A DNA stretch of 54,565 bases, taken from the NCBI GenBank assembly GCA_038209965.1, contig JBBQXF010000015.1, forward strand, positions 1 through 54,565. Direction: 5' to 3'. The stretch is from JALONO01 sp038209965. Lineage in GTDB: Bacteria; Bacteroidota; Bacteroidia; Cytophagales; Thermoflexibacteraceae. The notes under the pieces were generated by a model that was not told the origin of the DNA, did not search any database, and worked only from the letters and a program-made list of their open reading frames with translations. Positions within the stretch are counted from its first letter, which is position 1. Every line of letters starts with the position of its first letter. Below are positions 34,447 to 43,255 of the stretch, piece after piece. The translations under genes and the position numbers were made by a program.

Positions 34447-35141
34447 ATTGACAACCAAACATTTACCTGTTTGCACAATCCTTTGGGTTGCGAAATAGCA
34501 CTATGGCAAAATGGATGACTTTCACATAAATTTTTGACAATGAACAAACCAAAATTATCCCCCGGCGATCGTCAGGGGAATATGAGTTGCAAGAAAACGA
34601 AATTATTTATTTTTGACAGCTTTTTGCCTTGGGATTGGGCGTTCAGTCAGCAACGGGTTCATTGGCGGGGGAACAGGGTTAGATTAGATTCACTCCTTTT
34701 GATTGTCAGCAACCTCATTGATGGAGATGTAGCGCTAGCGGAGAAAAACCTGACATCTCGGCAGACCGATTAGGCCAGGGCAACAGATAGCAAATACGCA
34801 CCTCCGGTCAAGCCAATGGCCTTAAACCGCTAAACCAATGGTACTGGACTAGGCTGCCCAGCAAGTTTTGTCAACCCCATACCAACTTGGCCAACTCAGG
34901 GTGCAGCCGCAGCGGCCATGAAAGTGGTGGACAGCGCTTGGGGCATGACGAACAAACCTAGCTTTAGAAAAATTATTCACAAAAATCTCTACAAAATCAG
35001 CATTTTTTTTGAATCTAGTTATTTCTAAGCTTTCTGCAACATTCTTTGAATACTTTCTTCTACTTTTGGTGCAACAGGATGGAATAATAATGATTTTCAG
35101 TGGGTATCAATCAATCGTAAACTAAATGTTGTGGAAAAACT
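34447..35141. other. Intergenic region before the SusCD operon
   Basis: About 700 bases. Frames such as 34534-34773 are short and have no family-like content. The last 170 bases are AT-rich and hold the SusC promoter box; the middle is GC-rich and could be decayed coding sequence too eroded to identify. Confidence 0.4.
35061..35068 (+). promoter_or_regulatory. Bacteroidota -7 promoter box (TACTTTTG) for the SusCD operon
   Basis: TACTTTTG fits TAnnTTTG and ends 73 bases before the SusC ATG. The nearest TTTG (35045-35048) is only 12 bases upstream, too close for a normal -33. Confidence 0.45.
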
Positions 35142-38100
35142 ATGAAGAATTTTACTTATTGGATTGTATTGAGTTGTTGCTGCATGCTATGGGCTTTGCC
35201 GGCGCTGGCCCAAGAAAAGGTCGTTAGTGGCAAGGTGACATCGGGCGAGGACAACAATGTGCTGCCCGGCGTGAACGTGGTGGTAAAGGGAGTGAACAAA
35301 GGGGCCGTCACTGATGCCGAGGGCAACTACAAGGTGAGTTTGCCAGCTGGTGCCAATATCTTGGTGTTTTCCTACATCGGCTATTTGACCCAAGAAATGG
35401 AGGTTGGTACGCGCAGCGTGGTGGACGTAGTGATGAAAGTGGATGCCCGCCAACTGAACGAAGTGGTGGTGACGGCCCTGGGCCTGACCCAGCAGAAAAA
35501 ATCACTCACGTACTCGGTACAGGAGTTGAAAGGGGCCGAAATCATCCAAGCCCGCGAGGCCAATATCGTAAATGCACTCAATGGCAAAGTGGCTGGGGTG
35601 CAGATTGTGAGCAACGGGGGCTCCGTTGGTGCGGGTGCCTCCATCAACATCCGGGGCAAAAACTCTTTTACCGGCAACAGCCAACCGTTGTTTGTCATTG
35701 ACGGAGTGCCGGTGAGCAACGCCTTCCGGGGCGGAGGCTCCTCGGGGGTGGACGTGGCCAATCGTGCCGTGGACATTAACCCTGATGACATCGAGTCTAT
35801 CTCGGTGCTTAAAGGCCCGGCCGCTGCCGCCCTCTACGGGATCCAGGGCGGGAGTGGAGTGGTGGTCATCACTACCAAAAAAGGCAGCCGCAGCGAAAAA
35901 CGCAGCACCACCGTCAATTTTTCCTCGAATTATTCCGTGGAGAGCATCAATAAAAACTTCCAATTGCAGGATCAGTTCGCCCAGGGCAACAACGGGGTGT
36001 TCGGTGATCTGCCCACCGTTACCAATATGTTCGGCCCGCGATTTACCGACTTGCGCTACAACGGGGTGCCCGATGTGCTTAGCCCGCTGGGCCGCGTGGT
36101 GCTGGCCTCAGACCCCACTGCCCGCCAAGATCAAGCAGTTGTCCCGTTTGACAACCAAGCCAAATTTTGGCAAACCGGCACCAGTTGGAACAACCACGTG
36201 AGCATAACGAGTGGCAATCGGGATGGCAATTTATATTTTTCCATGGGCCATTTGGATCAAAAGGGCATCATCCCGCGCAACACCTTCGCCCGGACAACGG
36301 TCAAATTGAGCGGTGAAACTGCCCTGAACAGCAAAATCCGCTTGTCGTCATCGGCTACCTATACCCGCTCGGGAGGCAATAAAGTGGGTCGGGGCGATAA
36401 CTTTACCGGCGTGGTGCAAGGTTTGTACCGTACTCCACGAAATTTTGACGTGTTCAACGGCCAAAACAATCCTTATGATCCCGTCGCCTATCAATTTGCC
36501 AATGGCAGCCAGCGCAATTTCCGCAACCGCAACCAGATCGATGGCATGAACCCCTCCGATCTCGGCCTTGGCCCCGATGGCCCCTTGTGGACAGTCAACC
36601 AGAACCCCTTTGTGGACGAGGTGAACCGCCTCAATGGTTTTGCCCAACTCAACTACGAGATCCTGCCCTGGCTCAAAGCACTCTGGCGCGGTGGGGTGGA
36701 TATTTTTTCTGACCAGCGCACCCAAACCTTCAACGTTGGTTCTTTTGGGGGGGATGGCCGCTTTGGCCGTGTGCTGGAACAGACTTTCTTGGAGCGCACC
36801 TTCAACTCCGATTTTGTGCTGACCGCCGAGAAAAAAGTAGGTGACTTGAACTTGGTCCTTTTGCTGGGCCACAACCACTTTGTCAACCACGTCACCTTCC
36901 GCTCCATCGATGGCAACACGTTCAACCAGCCTAATTTTCTCAATATTTCCAACGCGACCATTTATGCCAACCCGCAGCAATCCCTCACCCGCCGGGCCAC
37001 TTATGCCGCTTTTGCCAATTTGAAGGCTGATTACAAGGAAATGGTGTTTCTGGAACTGACGGGACGAAATGAGTGGGCCTCAACCCTGCCCAAGGACAAT
37101 AATTCCTTCTTCTTCCCTTCGGCCAGCTTGGCCCTATCGATCACCGATATGCTGGGGATGCAGGACAACAAAACCTTTTCGCTGGGCAAACTACGGCTTT
37201 CCTACGCCAATGCCGCCCAGATCCCGGCCGCCTATGCTACCGAAACCTTCTTCTTCCGGGCTGGTGCATCCGATGGTTTTGGCCAAGGCATCAATTTCCC
37301 GATCCAAGGCAGCAACATCGGGGGCGTATCGCTGGCCAACACGCTGGGCAATCCTGGCCTCAAGCCCGAAACCAACAGCACGTTTGAGATCGGGACTAAC
37401 CTGCATTTCTTGAGCGACCGGATTACACTGGATCTGACCTACTACAATTCGCAGAGCAAAAACCTGCTCACTACCTTGCAAGTGTCTGGGGCTTCGGGCT
37501 TTACGGGCCGCAGTGTGAACGCGGGGGAACTCCGCAACCGGGGCATCGAGGCCGTGCTCAACGTCACCCCGGTGCGCAACGAAAACATCAAGTGGGACAT
37601 TACCTTCAATTTTACCCGCAACCGCAACGTAGTGACGGCCCTGCCCGACGGCCTGGCCTTTATCAACCTGCCCGGCTTCGGCACCATCTTCACGCCACGC
37701 CTCGTCCCTGGGGAACAATTTGGCGTGTTTTATGGCTCCGGCTGGCTGCGCAACGAACAAGGGGAGCGCATCATTGGCGACAATGGTTTCCCCGTCCGCC
37801 AGGACAACATTCGGATCGGCAACCCCAACCCCGACTTTTTGCTGGGCATCCGCAACAGTTTGAGTTACAAAGGGATCACCCTCTCTTTCTTGTGGGACAT
37901 CCGTCAAGGTGGCGACATGTGGAACGGTACCGAGGCTGTAATGACCAACATTGGGGCAACGGTGCGCACTGCCCAGCGTGGCGAGTCCACCGTGTTTGAG
38001 GGCGTGCGCCGCGATGGAACGCCCAATACCCAGGCTGTTACGCTCACCCAAGCCAACTGGTTTCAGGCCGATGGCCGTGCCACCGGGGCCGCTGGGGTCC

Positions 38101-38363
38101 ATGAGCAGTTTGTCGAAAATGCGTCTTGGTTCCGTTTGCGCGATTTCTCGCTGGGCTATAGCCTGCCCAAAGTTTGGGCCAGCAAGCTAAAAATGAAGGC
38201 ATTGGACGTGTCGTTATTTGGCCGCAACCTGATCCTGATCACCGATTACACCGGTGTGGATCCCGAAAACAATTTTTATGGCCTTAGCCCGGCCCAAGGA
38301 TTGGACTATTTTGGCAATCCCAATACCCGTAGTTTTGGGATCAGTTTAAACGCTTCTTTTTAA
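35142..38363 (+). CDS. SusC/RagA family TonB-linked outer membrane protein
   Basis: 1073 residues with a signal peptide (MKNFTYWIVLSCCCMLWALP ... ALAQ). Then comes a carboxypeptidase-regulatory-like domain (about 27-105, VVSGKVTSGEDNNVLPGVNV, GAVTDAEGNYKVSLPAG), a DARQLNEVVVTALGLTQQKK link, and the plug domain with INIRGKNSFTGNSQPLFVIDG and the conserved VLKGPAAAALYGIQGGSGVV. The remaining ~800 residues are the 22-strand barrel, ending in an aromatic-rich strand (RSFGISLNASF). It forms the outer-membrane channel that, with SusD, takes up oligosaccharides or peptides using TonB energy. The substrate is not readable. It is the first gene of a two-gene operon. Confidence 0.95.
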   Translation: MKNFTYWIVLSCCCMLWALPALAQEKVVSGKVTSGEDNNVLPGVNVVVKGVNKGAVTDAEGNYKVSLPAGANILVFSYIGYLTQEMEVGTRSVVDVVMKVDARQLNEVVVTALGLTQQKKSLTYSVQELKGAEIIQAREANIVNALNGKVAGVQIVSNGGSVGAGASINIRGKNSFTGNSQPLFVIDGVPVSNAFRGGGSSGVDVANRAVDINPDDIESISVLKGPAAAALYGIQGGSGVVVITTKKGSRSEKRSTTVNFSSNYSVESINKNFQLQDQFAQGNNGVFGDLPTVTNMFGPRFTDLRYNGVPDVLSPLGRVVLASDPTARQDQAVVPFDNQAKFWQTGTSWNNHVSITSGNRDGNLYFSMGHLDQKGIIPRNTFARTTVKLSGETALNSKIRLSSSATYTRSGGNKVGRGDNFTGVVQGLYRTPRNFDVFNGQNNPYDPVAYQFANGSQRNFRNRNQIDGMNPSDLGLGPDGPLWTVNQNPFVDEVNRLNGFAQLNYEILPWLKALWRGGVDIFSDQRTQTFNVGSFGGDGRFGRVLEQTFLERTFNSDFVLTAEKKVGDLNLVLLLGHNHFVNHVTFRSIDGNTFNQPNFLNISNATIYANPQQSLTRRATYAAFANLKADYKEMVFLELTGRNEWASTLPKDNNSFFFPSASLALSITDMLGMQDNKTFSLGKLRLSYANAAQIPAAYATETFFFRAGASDGFGQGINFPIQGSNIGGVSLANTLGNPGLKPETNSTFEIGTNLHFLSDRITLDLTYYNSQSKNLLTTLQVSGASGFTGRSVNAGELRNRGIEAVLNVTPVRNENIKWDITFNFTRNRNVVTALPDGLAFINLPGFGTIFTPRLVPGEQFGVFYGSGWLRNEQGERIIGDNGFPVRQDNIRIGNPNPDFLLGIRNSLSYKGITLSFLWDIRQGGDMWNGTEAVMTNIGATVRTAQRGESTVFEGVRRDGTPNTQAVTLTQANWFQADGRATGAAGVHEQFVENASWFRLRDFSLGYSLPKVWASKLKMKALDVSLFGRNLILITDYTGVDPENNFYGLSPAQGLDYFGNPNTRSFGISLNASF

Positions 38364-38501
38364 TCAATGATCCACCTGCTTGATTATACTCCAATTAGAT
38401 GCCCGGCAACCGGTGGTTTTAATCGCAACGAACAAGCGTAACTGCGATAATTCCCCGGTGCTATTGTCATTGGGTGCACAATCAGCCAACTCCATAAAAA
38501 A

Positions 38502-39965
38502 ATGAAAAATATCAAAATAGCAGTCATTGTCGCCACCCTTGCCCTGTTGAGTATTGGGGGGTGTAACTTCGGGGATACCAACGTAAACCCCAACTCGGCC
38601 ACCGATGCCCCCATGAATGTCCTGTTGCCTGCCGCCCAGGCCAACTTGGTTTACGGCGTCCACGGCGATATTTCGCAATTCAACAGCTTGCTGCTCCAGC
38701 ACACCAGTGGTGTGGAAAACATCTATGTCACCGTCAGCCAATACGACCTCAATGCCAACTTGGCCTCCCGGGTGTGGAACGGCAACTTGTACCCCGGCTC
38801 AATGAAGGACCTTCAATTGGTGATCCGCAAGTCGTTTCAGAACAATTCACCGCACTACCGGGGCGTGGCCCGTATCTTAATGGCCTCGGCCTTGGGCCAA
38901 ATCGTTGATCTCTGGAACAATGCCCCCTACAGTGAAGCGTTTCAGGGCGATGCGGCCTCGCCAAACTTTTTCCCGGCCTACCAGCCCGGGGCGGTGCTGT
39001 ATGATTCGGCCCAGAACCTGCTCACGGCGGCCATTGCCGATCTGAGCGCCCCGACCAGCTTCCAGTCACCCTCCCGCGATGACCTCGTGTTCCGGGGCGA
39101 CCGGGCCGCTTGGATACGGACGGCACGCGCACTGCAAGCCCGCCTGCACAACCACTTGAGCAAGGTGGACGCACCCGGCTCGGCCCAGCGCACCTTGGCC
39201 GCCCTCGACGCGGGCACCTTTACCACCAATGCCCAAGATGCCCGCATCGTGTTTGGCACAGCGGTCAACACTCCCTCCCCGTGGTTTGCCCACCTCAGTG
39301 GCAGCTTTGGCAATGGCAACCGGGTGAGCGCTTTTTTGATCAACCTGATGCAACAGCGCAACGATCCGCGCTTGCCGTTTTACGCCCGGCGCACGGCTGC
39401 GAGCACGTTTGTGGGTTCGCCGGCTGGTGGCCCCATCAATGCCAACGCCTCGCTGGTGGGCCCTTACTTCAACCGGCCCGATGCCCCGGCCAATTTCATC
39501 ACGTATGTCGAGGTCAAGTTCATTGAGGCCGAAGCGGCACTGAGGGCCGGCAACAATGCCCGGGCCGCCACTGCCCACAACGAGGCCGTCCGGTCCTCCA
39601 TTGCCAAAATGACAGTGGCCCTGCCCACCGTCAGCCTGACGACCGATGCCACAGCCAATGCGGCCTACATTGCCGCCAATGCGAGCGAGACCGAAACGAG
39701 CATTTCCCTGAACAAGATCATGACCGAAAAGTACTTGGCCCTGTTCTTGGACCCCGAAGCTTGGACCGACTGGCGGCGCAGCACTACCGCTGCCACGCCC
39801 AACGGGATTCCGGCCTTGACTTTGGCCAACAATTCCCAGACGTTCACCCAAGGCCGCTTCCCCCGCCGCTGGCCGTATCCAATTTTGGAAATCCAGACCA
39901 ACGGAGCAAATGTACAGGCCCAGGGCGCGGCCAGCATTACCGACCGGGTATTTTGGGATCGGTAG
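38502..39965 (+). CDS. SusD/RagB family nutrient-binding outer membrane lipoprotein
   Basis: 487 residues with a lipoprotein signal: VIVATLALLSIGGCNFGD puts the lipid-anchored Cys near residue 23. Family features include NPNSATDAPMNVLLPAAQAN early, a VWNGNLYPGSMKDLQLVIRK helix, AARILMASALG-like ARILMASALGQIVDLWNNAPYS with TPR helices, FIEAEAALRAGNNARAATAHNEAV, and the C-terminal NKIMTEKYLALFLDPEAWTDWRRS and FPRRWPYP blocks. This is the SusD-like_2 type, which caps the SusC channel and binds the cargo at the cell surface. It follows SusC after 138 bases and ends with a strong terminator. No glycosidase or regulator completes a utilisation locus, except possibly the dead GH51 gene upstream. Confidence 0.94.
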   Translation: MKNIKIAVIVATLALLSIGGCNFGDTNVNPNSATDAPMNVLLPAAQANLVYGVHGDISQFNSLLLQHTSGVENIYVTVSQYDLNANLASRVWNGNLYPGSMKDLQLVIRKSFQNNSPHYRGVARILMASALGQIVDLWNNAPYSEAFQGDAASPNFFPAYQPGAVLYDSAQNLLTAAIADLSAPTSFQSPSRDDLVFRGDRAAWIRTARALQARLHNHLSKVDAPGSAQRTLAALDAGTFTTNAQDARIVFGTAVNTPSPWFAHLSGSFGNGNRVSAFLINLMQQRNDPRLPFYARRTAASTFVGSPAGGPINANASLVGPYFNRPDAPANFITYVEVKFIEAEAALRAGNNARAATAHNEAVRSSIAKMTVALPTVSLTTDATANAAYIAANASETETSISLNKIMTEKYLALFLDPEAWTDWRRSTTAATPNGIPALTLANNSQTFTQGRFPRRWPYPILEIQTNGANVQAQGAASITDRVFWDR

Positions 39966-40011
39966 CCGATCGATTGGAAAACCTGCTGAATGGCCAGTGA
40001 TGGTCTAGCCT

Positions 40012-40050
40012 AATCGTGGCACGGAGATCTACCGTGCCACGATTTTTTTT
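40012..40050 (+). terminator. Strong intrinsic terminator after SusD
   Basis: 13-bp perfect GC-rich stem (40012-40024 with 40032-40044), seven-base loop, then an uninterrupted T-run to 40050. It lies 46 bases after the SusD stop. Confidence 0.93.
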
Positions 40051-40163
40051 GAAAACCCTGACTTTCGCAACCACAGGGTACCGAAACTGTGTACCGACAT
40101 TTTTTGGGCCGGTAAATCTCGCGTAATCATCTGTTAAAACATTCAAGACCAAGCCGCTCGGCA

Positions 40164-40195
40164 TTGCTGCTTTCCTGTATTATTGCTTACTTTTG
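40164..40195 (+). promoter_or_regulatory. Consensus Bacteroidota promoter abutting a GTG start
   Basis: TTG at 40164-40166, 21-base spacer, TACTTTTG at 40188-40195: a full match to TTG-N17-23-TAnnTTTG. The box ends four bases before the GTG at 40200, so transcription would start at or inside the start codon (leaderless). Confidence 0.7.
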
Positions 40196-40199
40196 TGCC

Positions 40200-40607
40200 G
40201 TGAAAGTATGGTTTCGCCCATTAATTGCTGGTTTGCTCGCCCTGAGCGTGATGGTTTCCACCACTGGGGCCACCTTCCATCGCCATTTTTGTTTGATAGC
40301 GGTGGAGCGTACTTGCGATCTCCAGCCGCCGGCCGGGGAGGACGCACCCAGTTGCTGCGGCATCGGCCATAATGAATCCGACTGCTGTACCGCAAAACTG
40401 GAATTCAGGAAAACCGACGTCAGCCCAGTTTCTGCGCTTTTCCAGTGGGCAATGGCGTGGGCCTTGCTGCCAACCCTGCCCTCTTCGCCAGCCGCTCAAT
40501 TGGCTTTTGGCGGGGCCATTGTTGCGTCGTCCCCTTCTGTTCCAGACACTTCCCCTCCTTTGCCGGGCCAGAAAATCGTGATCCTGCACCAAGCCTTTTT
40601 GTTATAG
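40200..40607 (+). CDS. HYC_CC_PP family small secreted protein
   Basis: 135 residues starting at the GTG at 40200; the frame is open upstream but that part contains the promoter. A signal peptide (KVWFRPLIAGLLALSVMVS) precedes HRHFC (27-31), CC at 52-53 and CC at 62-63, and a proline pair in SPPLPGQKIVILHQ near the C-terminus: this His-Cys, Cys-Cys, Pro-Pro order defines the HYC_CC_PP family of Bacteroidota. Members are typically found before TonB-dependent receptors, exactly as here, and the cysteines and histidines suggest binding of a soft metal such as copper. The function is inferred, not established. Confidence 0.8.
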   Translation: MKVWFRPLIAGLLALSVMVSTTGATFHRHFCLIAVERTCDLQPPAGEDAPSCCGIGHNESDCCTAKLEFRKTDVSPVSALFQWAMAWALLPTLPSSPAAQLAFGGAIVASSPSVPDTSPPLPGQKIVILHQAFLL

Positions 40608-40721
40608 ATTTTCGGTTTCGCCGCTGAGGCCCAAGGCAACGCCATGTCCCAATTTGGTTGTATCTGTTCCAAATCCACCAAAGATTGGAATGTTTTGTAA
40701 CTACCTTTATCCGAAATCAAA

Positions 40722-42956
40722 ATGAAATCCATCTATATCAATATCCAAGTACTGCTTTTTTTGCTGGCCCCGGCAGGCATGGCCCAAACCCTGCACGGTA
40801 TGGTCACCGAAAAAAGCAATGGCACCAATACGCCCCTGCCCGGGGCCAGTGTCATTTGGCTGGGCACCCGCTCGGGCACAGTCACCGACTCGACGGGCCA
40901 CTTTATGATCCAGTTCCCGGCCCGGACCAACCAACATAAAATCGTGGTCAGTTTTGTTGGGTTCGCGCCCGACACCATCGATGTGCACGGGAAAACCCAG
41001 GTCAGCATAGTCCTCCGGGGCAACGAGCTGGCCGGGGTGACCATCCGGGGCGACCGCACCGACGAATTGAACCCGATCCGCACCGAGGTGATCACCTCCC
41101 AAGACCTGCGCAAAGCCGCTTGTTGTAACCTCTCGGAGAGTTTTGAAACCCAAGCCTCGGTCGATGTGCACATTAGCGACGCAGTATCGGGCACCAAGCA
41201 GATCCAAATGCTGGGTCTGGACGGCATCTACACCCAAATCACGGCAGAAAACATCCCGGCAGTGCGCGGCCTGAGTGCCCGCAACGGGCTAAATTTTATC
41301 CCCGGCACGTGGATCCGCTCCATCGACGTGAGCAAGGGCGCGGGCAGCGTGGTCAACGGCTACGAATCGGTCACGGGCCAGATCAATGTCGAGCTGATCA
41401 AGCCCCTGGAAAGTGAGCGTTTTTTTTACAATGCCTACGTCAGCCAGTTTGGCCGGGTGGAAAACAACCTGCATTTTACCAAAAAGCTAAATAAAAAGTG
41501 GAGCTCGGCCCTACTCCTGCACGGGAGCACGCAACGTTTCCGCGAGGATCAAAATGAGGACAGTTTTATGGACATCCCCATTTTCAACCAAGTCAATGTG
41601 TTGAACCGCTGGAACTACCAAGGCAAGAACATGGAGTCACAGTTTGGCATCAAAGCCCTTTATGACGACCGTTTGGGCGGGCAAATGGCGTTTCGGCCCG
41701 ACATGGCCCGCACCGCGCTCAACCCCTACGGCCTGCGCCAAGAAAACCGCAAGATCGAGGCTTTTGGCAAAACTGGGATTTTTTTGCCGGGCAAGCAGGA
41801 GAGCATCGGCCTGATCGTCAATGCTTTTGAACACGACATCAAAGGCTACTGGGGCTTACAAAATTATGCCGGCCGACAGCAATATTTTATGTTCAATGGC
41901 ATTTACCAAAACAAGTTTGGCGACCGGCACGGCCTGAAAGCCGGGGCCAGTTTGGTGGCCGACAATTACCGCGAAAATTACAGTGGGAGCATCTACCAAC
42001 GCCAAGAGCGCGTGGCCGGCGTATTTGCCGAATATGCCTACAATGTGCCGCTCAAGTTCACCGCCGTGCTCGGCTTGCGCTATGACCGCCATAATTTGTT
42101 TGGCAACATTGTGACCCCGCGCCTGCACCTCAAATACAACCTTGCCCCCAATACCACCCTCCGGGCCTCGGCCGGGCGCGGCTTCCGCTACGCCAACGTG
42201 ATCATGGAAAACTTGGGCTTCCTGATCAGCAGCCGTCAATTTGAGATTGATGAGCCGCTCAACCCCGAAATTGCTTGGAACTATGGCCTGAGTGTCCACC
42301 ACAAGTATACATTCTTGGGCCGCGATGGTTCCCTAACGCTGGATCTGTACCGCACTCAGTTCCAGAACCAAATCATTGCCGATATGGACTCGGACGTGAA
42401 CAAGATCCAATTTACCAACCTCAAAGGCCCCTCGTTTGCCAACAGCTTCCAGTTTCAGGCCGAGTATGACCTGCTGGACGACCTGACCATCACCGCCGCC
42501 TACAAATATTATGATGTCCGGGCGCAGATAGGCAACTTGGTGCGAGCCGTGCCCTTCATCCCCAAACAACGGGTGTTTGTCAACTTGGCCTACGACATCA
42601 AGCGCTGGCGCTTCGATGCCACCATCCAGTGGTATGGGGCCCGCCGCCTGCCCAAGGCCCCCCGCAACAACATCGATGAAACGGGCTACGACCATACTCC
42701 GCACGGCGGCTACGCTAACGGCCAGTTATTGCGCCGCGAGGAAGCCCCGGATTACTTCTTGTTCAATGCCCAAGTGACCAAGGTGTTCCGCACTTGGGAA
42801 GTTTATCTGGGTATGGAAAATATCGGCAACTTTATGCAGCACCATCCCATCCTCAACTATGACCAGCCGTTTAGCCAAAACTTCGACGCGGGCACGGTTT
42901 GGGCACCGATCATGGGGCGGATGTTGTACGCCGGAGTGCGCGTTACCATCGATTGA
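40722..42956 (+). CDS. TonB-dependent receptor, probable metal (copper?) type
   Basis: 744 residues with a signal peptide ending APAGMAQ. A carboxypeptidase-regulatory-like domain (about 22-105: LHGMVTEKSNGTNTPLPGAS, SGTVTDSTGHFMIQFPA) precedes the plug, in which AACCNLSESFETQASVDVHI carries an unusual Cys pair, followed by GTKQIQMLGLDGIYTQITAE and GAGSVVNGYESVTGQINVEL. The barrel runs to the terminal RMLYAGVRVTID. Receptors with the CCNLSES plug motif recur beside HYC_CC_PP proteins and heavy-metal domains in Bacteroidota, so a metal, perhaps copper, is the likely cargo. It starts 115 bases after the HYC_CC_PP gene, probably in the same transcript. Confidence 0.9.
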   Translation: MKSIYINIQVLLFLLAPAGMAQTLHGMVTEKSNGTNTPLPGASVIWLGTRSGTVTDSTGHFMIQFPARTNQHKIVVSFVGFAPDTIDVHGKTQVSIVLRGNELAGVTIRGDRTDELNPIRTEVITSQDLRKAACCNLSESFETQASVDVHISDAVSGTKQIQMLGLDGIYTQITAENIPAVRGLSARNGLNFIPGTWIRSIDVSKGAGSVVNGYESVTGQINVELIKPLESERFFYNAYVSQFGRVENNLHFTKKLNKKWSSALLLHGSTQRFREDQNEDSFMDIPIFNQVNVLNRWNYQGKNMESQFGIKALYDDRLGGQMAFRPDMARTALNPYGLRQENRKIEAFGKTGIFLPGKQESIGLIVNAFEHDIKGYWGLQNYAGRQQYFMFNGIYQNKFGDRHGLKAGASLVADNYRENYSGSIYQRQERVAGVFAEYAYNVPLKFTAVLGLRYDRHNLFGNIVTPRLHLKYNLAPNTTLRASAGRGFRYANVIMENLGFLISSRQFEIDEPLNPEIAWNYGLSVHHKYTFLGRDGSLTLDLYRTQFQNQIIADMDSDVNKIQFTNLKGPSFANSFQFQAEYDLLDDLTITAAYKYYDVRAQIGNLVRAVPFIPKQRVFVNLAYDIKRWRFDATIQWYGARRLPKAPRNNIDETGYDHTPHGGYANGQLLRREEAPDYFLFNAQVTKVFRTWEVYLGMENIGNFMQHHPILNYDQPFSQNFDAGTVWAPIMGRMLYAGVRVTID

Positions 42957-43136
42957 CCCACGTACTCAGGGATTTAATCACCCTAAATAGTGGTGGGGCG
43001 GGTGTTTATCGAATTGTTGACCGATTCTATCGATAACCGAAAAATTATTGTTGCCTTATGCTTTCATTTGTGCACCGATATAAATGAAGTATAAAATATT
43101 TTTAAGGATTATTTGGTTTAATTGTTAAAGCTGAGG

Positions 43137-43170
43137 GAAATGGGCTCCACTGGAGTCCATTTCTTTTTTT
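43137..43170 (+). terminator. Intrinsic terminator after the TonB receptor gene
   Basis: Twelve-base-pair stem with one G-T wobble (43137-43148 with 43152-43163), ACT loop, then seven T. It lies 180 bases after the stop, directly before the serine hydrolase leader. Confidence 0.8.
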
Positions 43171-43255
43171 GTGCTGTTCCACACTTTATCCCAGCTTTTT
43201 TGTCTCTTTGCACTGCCAGCCAAGTCCGCTTTCCGGCTGGCGACAACTCACGCCT

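Noticed and set aside
34534..34773. 79-residue plus-strand frame
   Set aside because: No homology pattern, no promoter, composition mixed; left as intergenic sequence.
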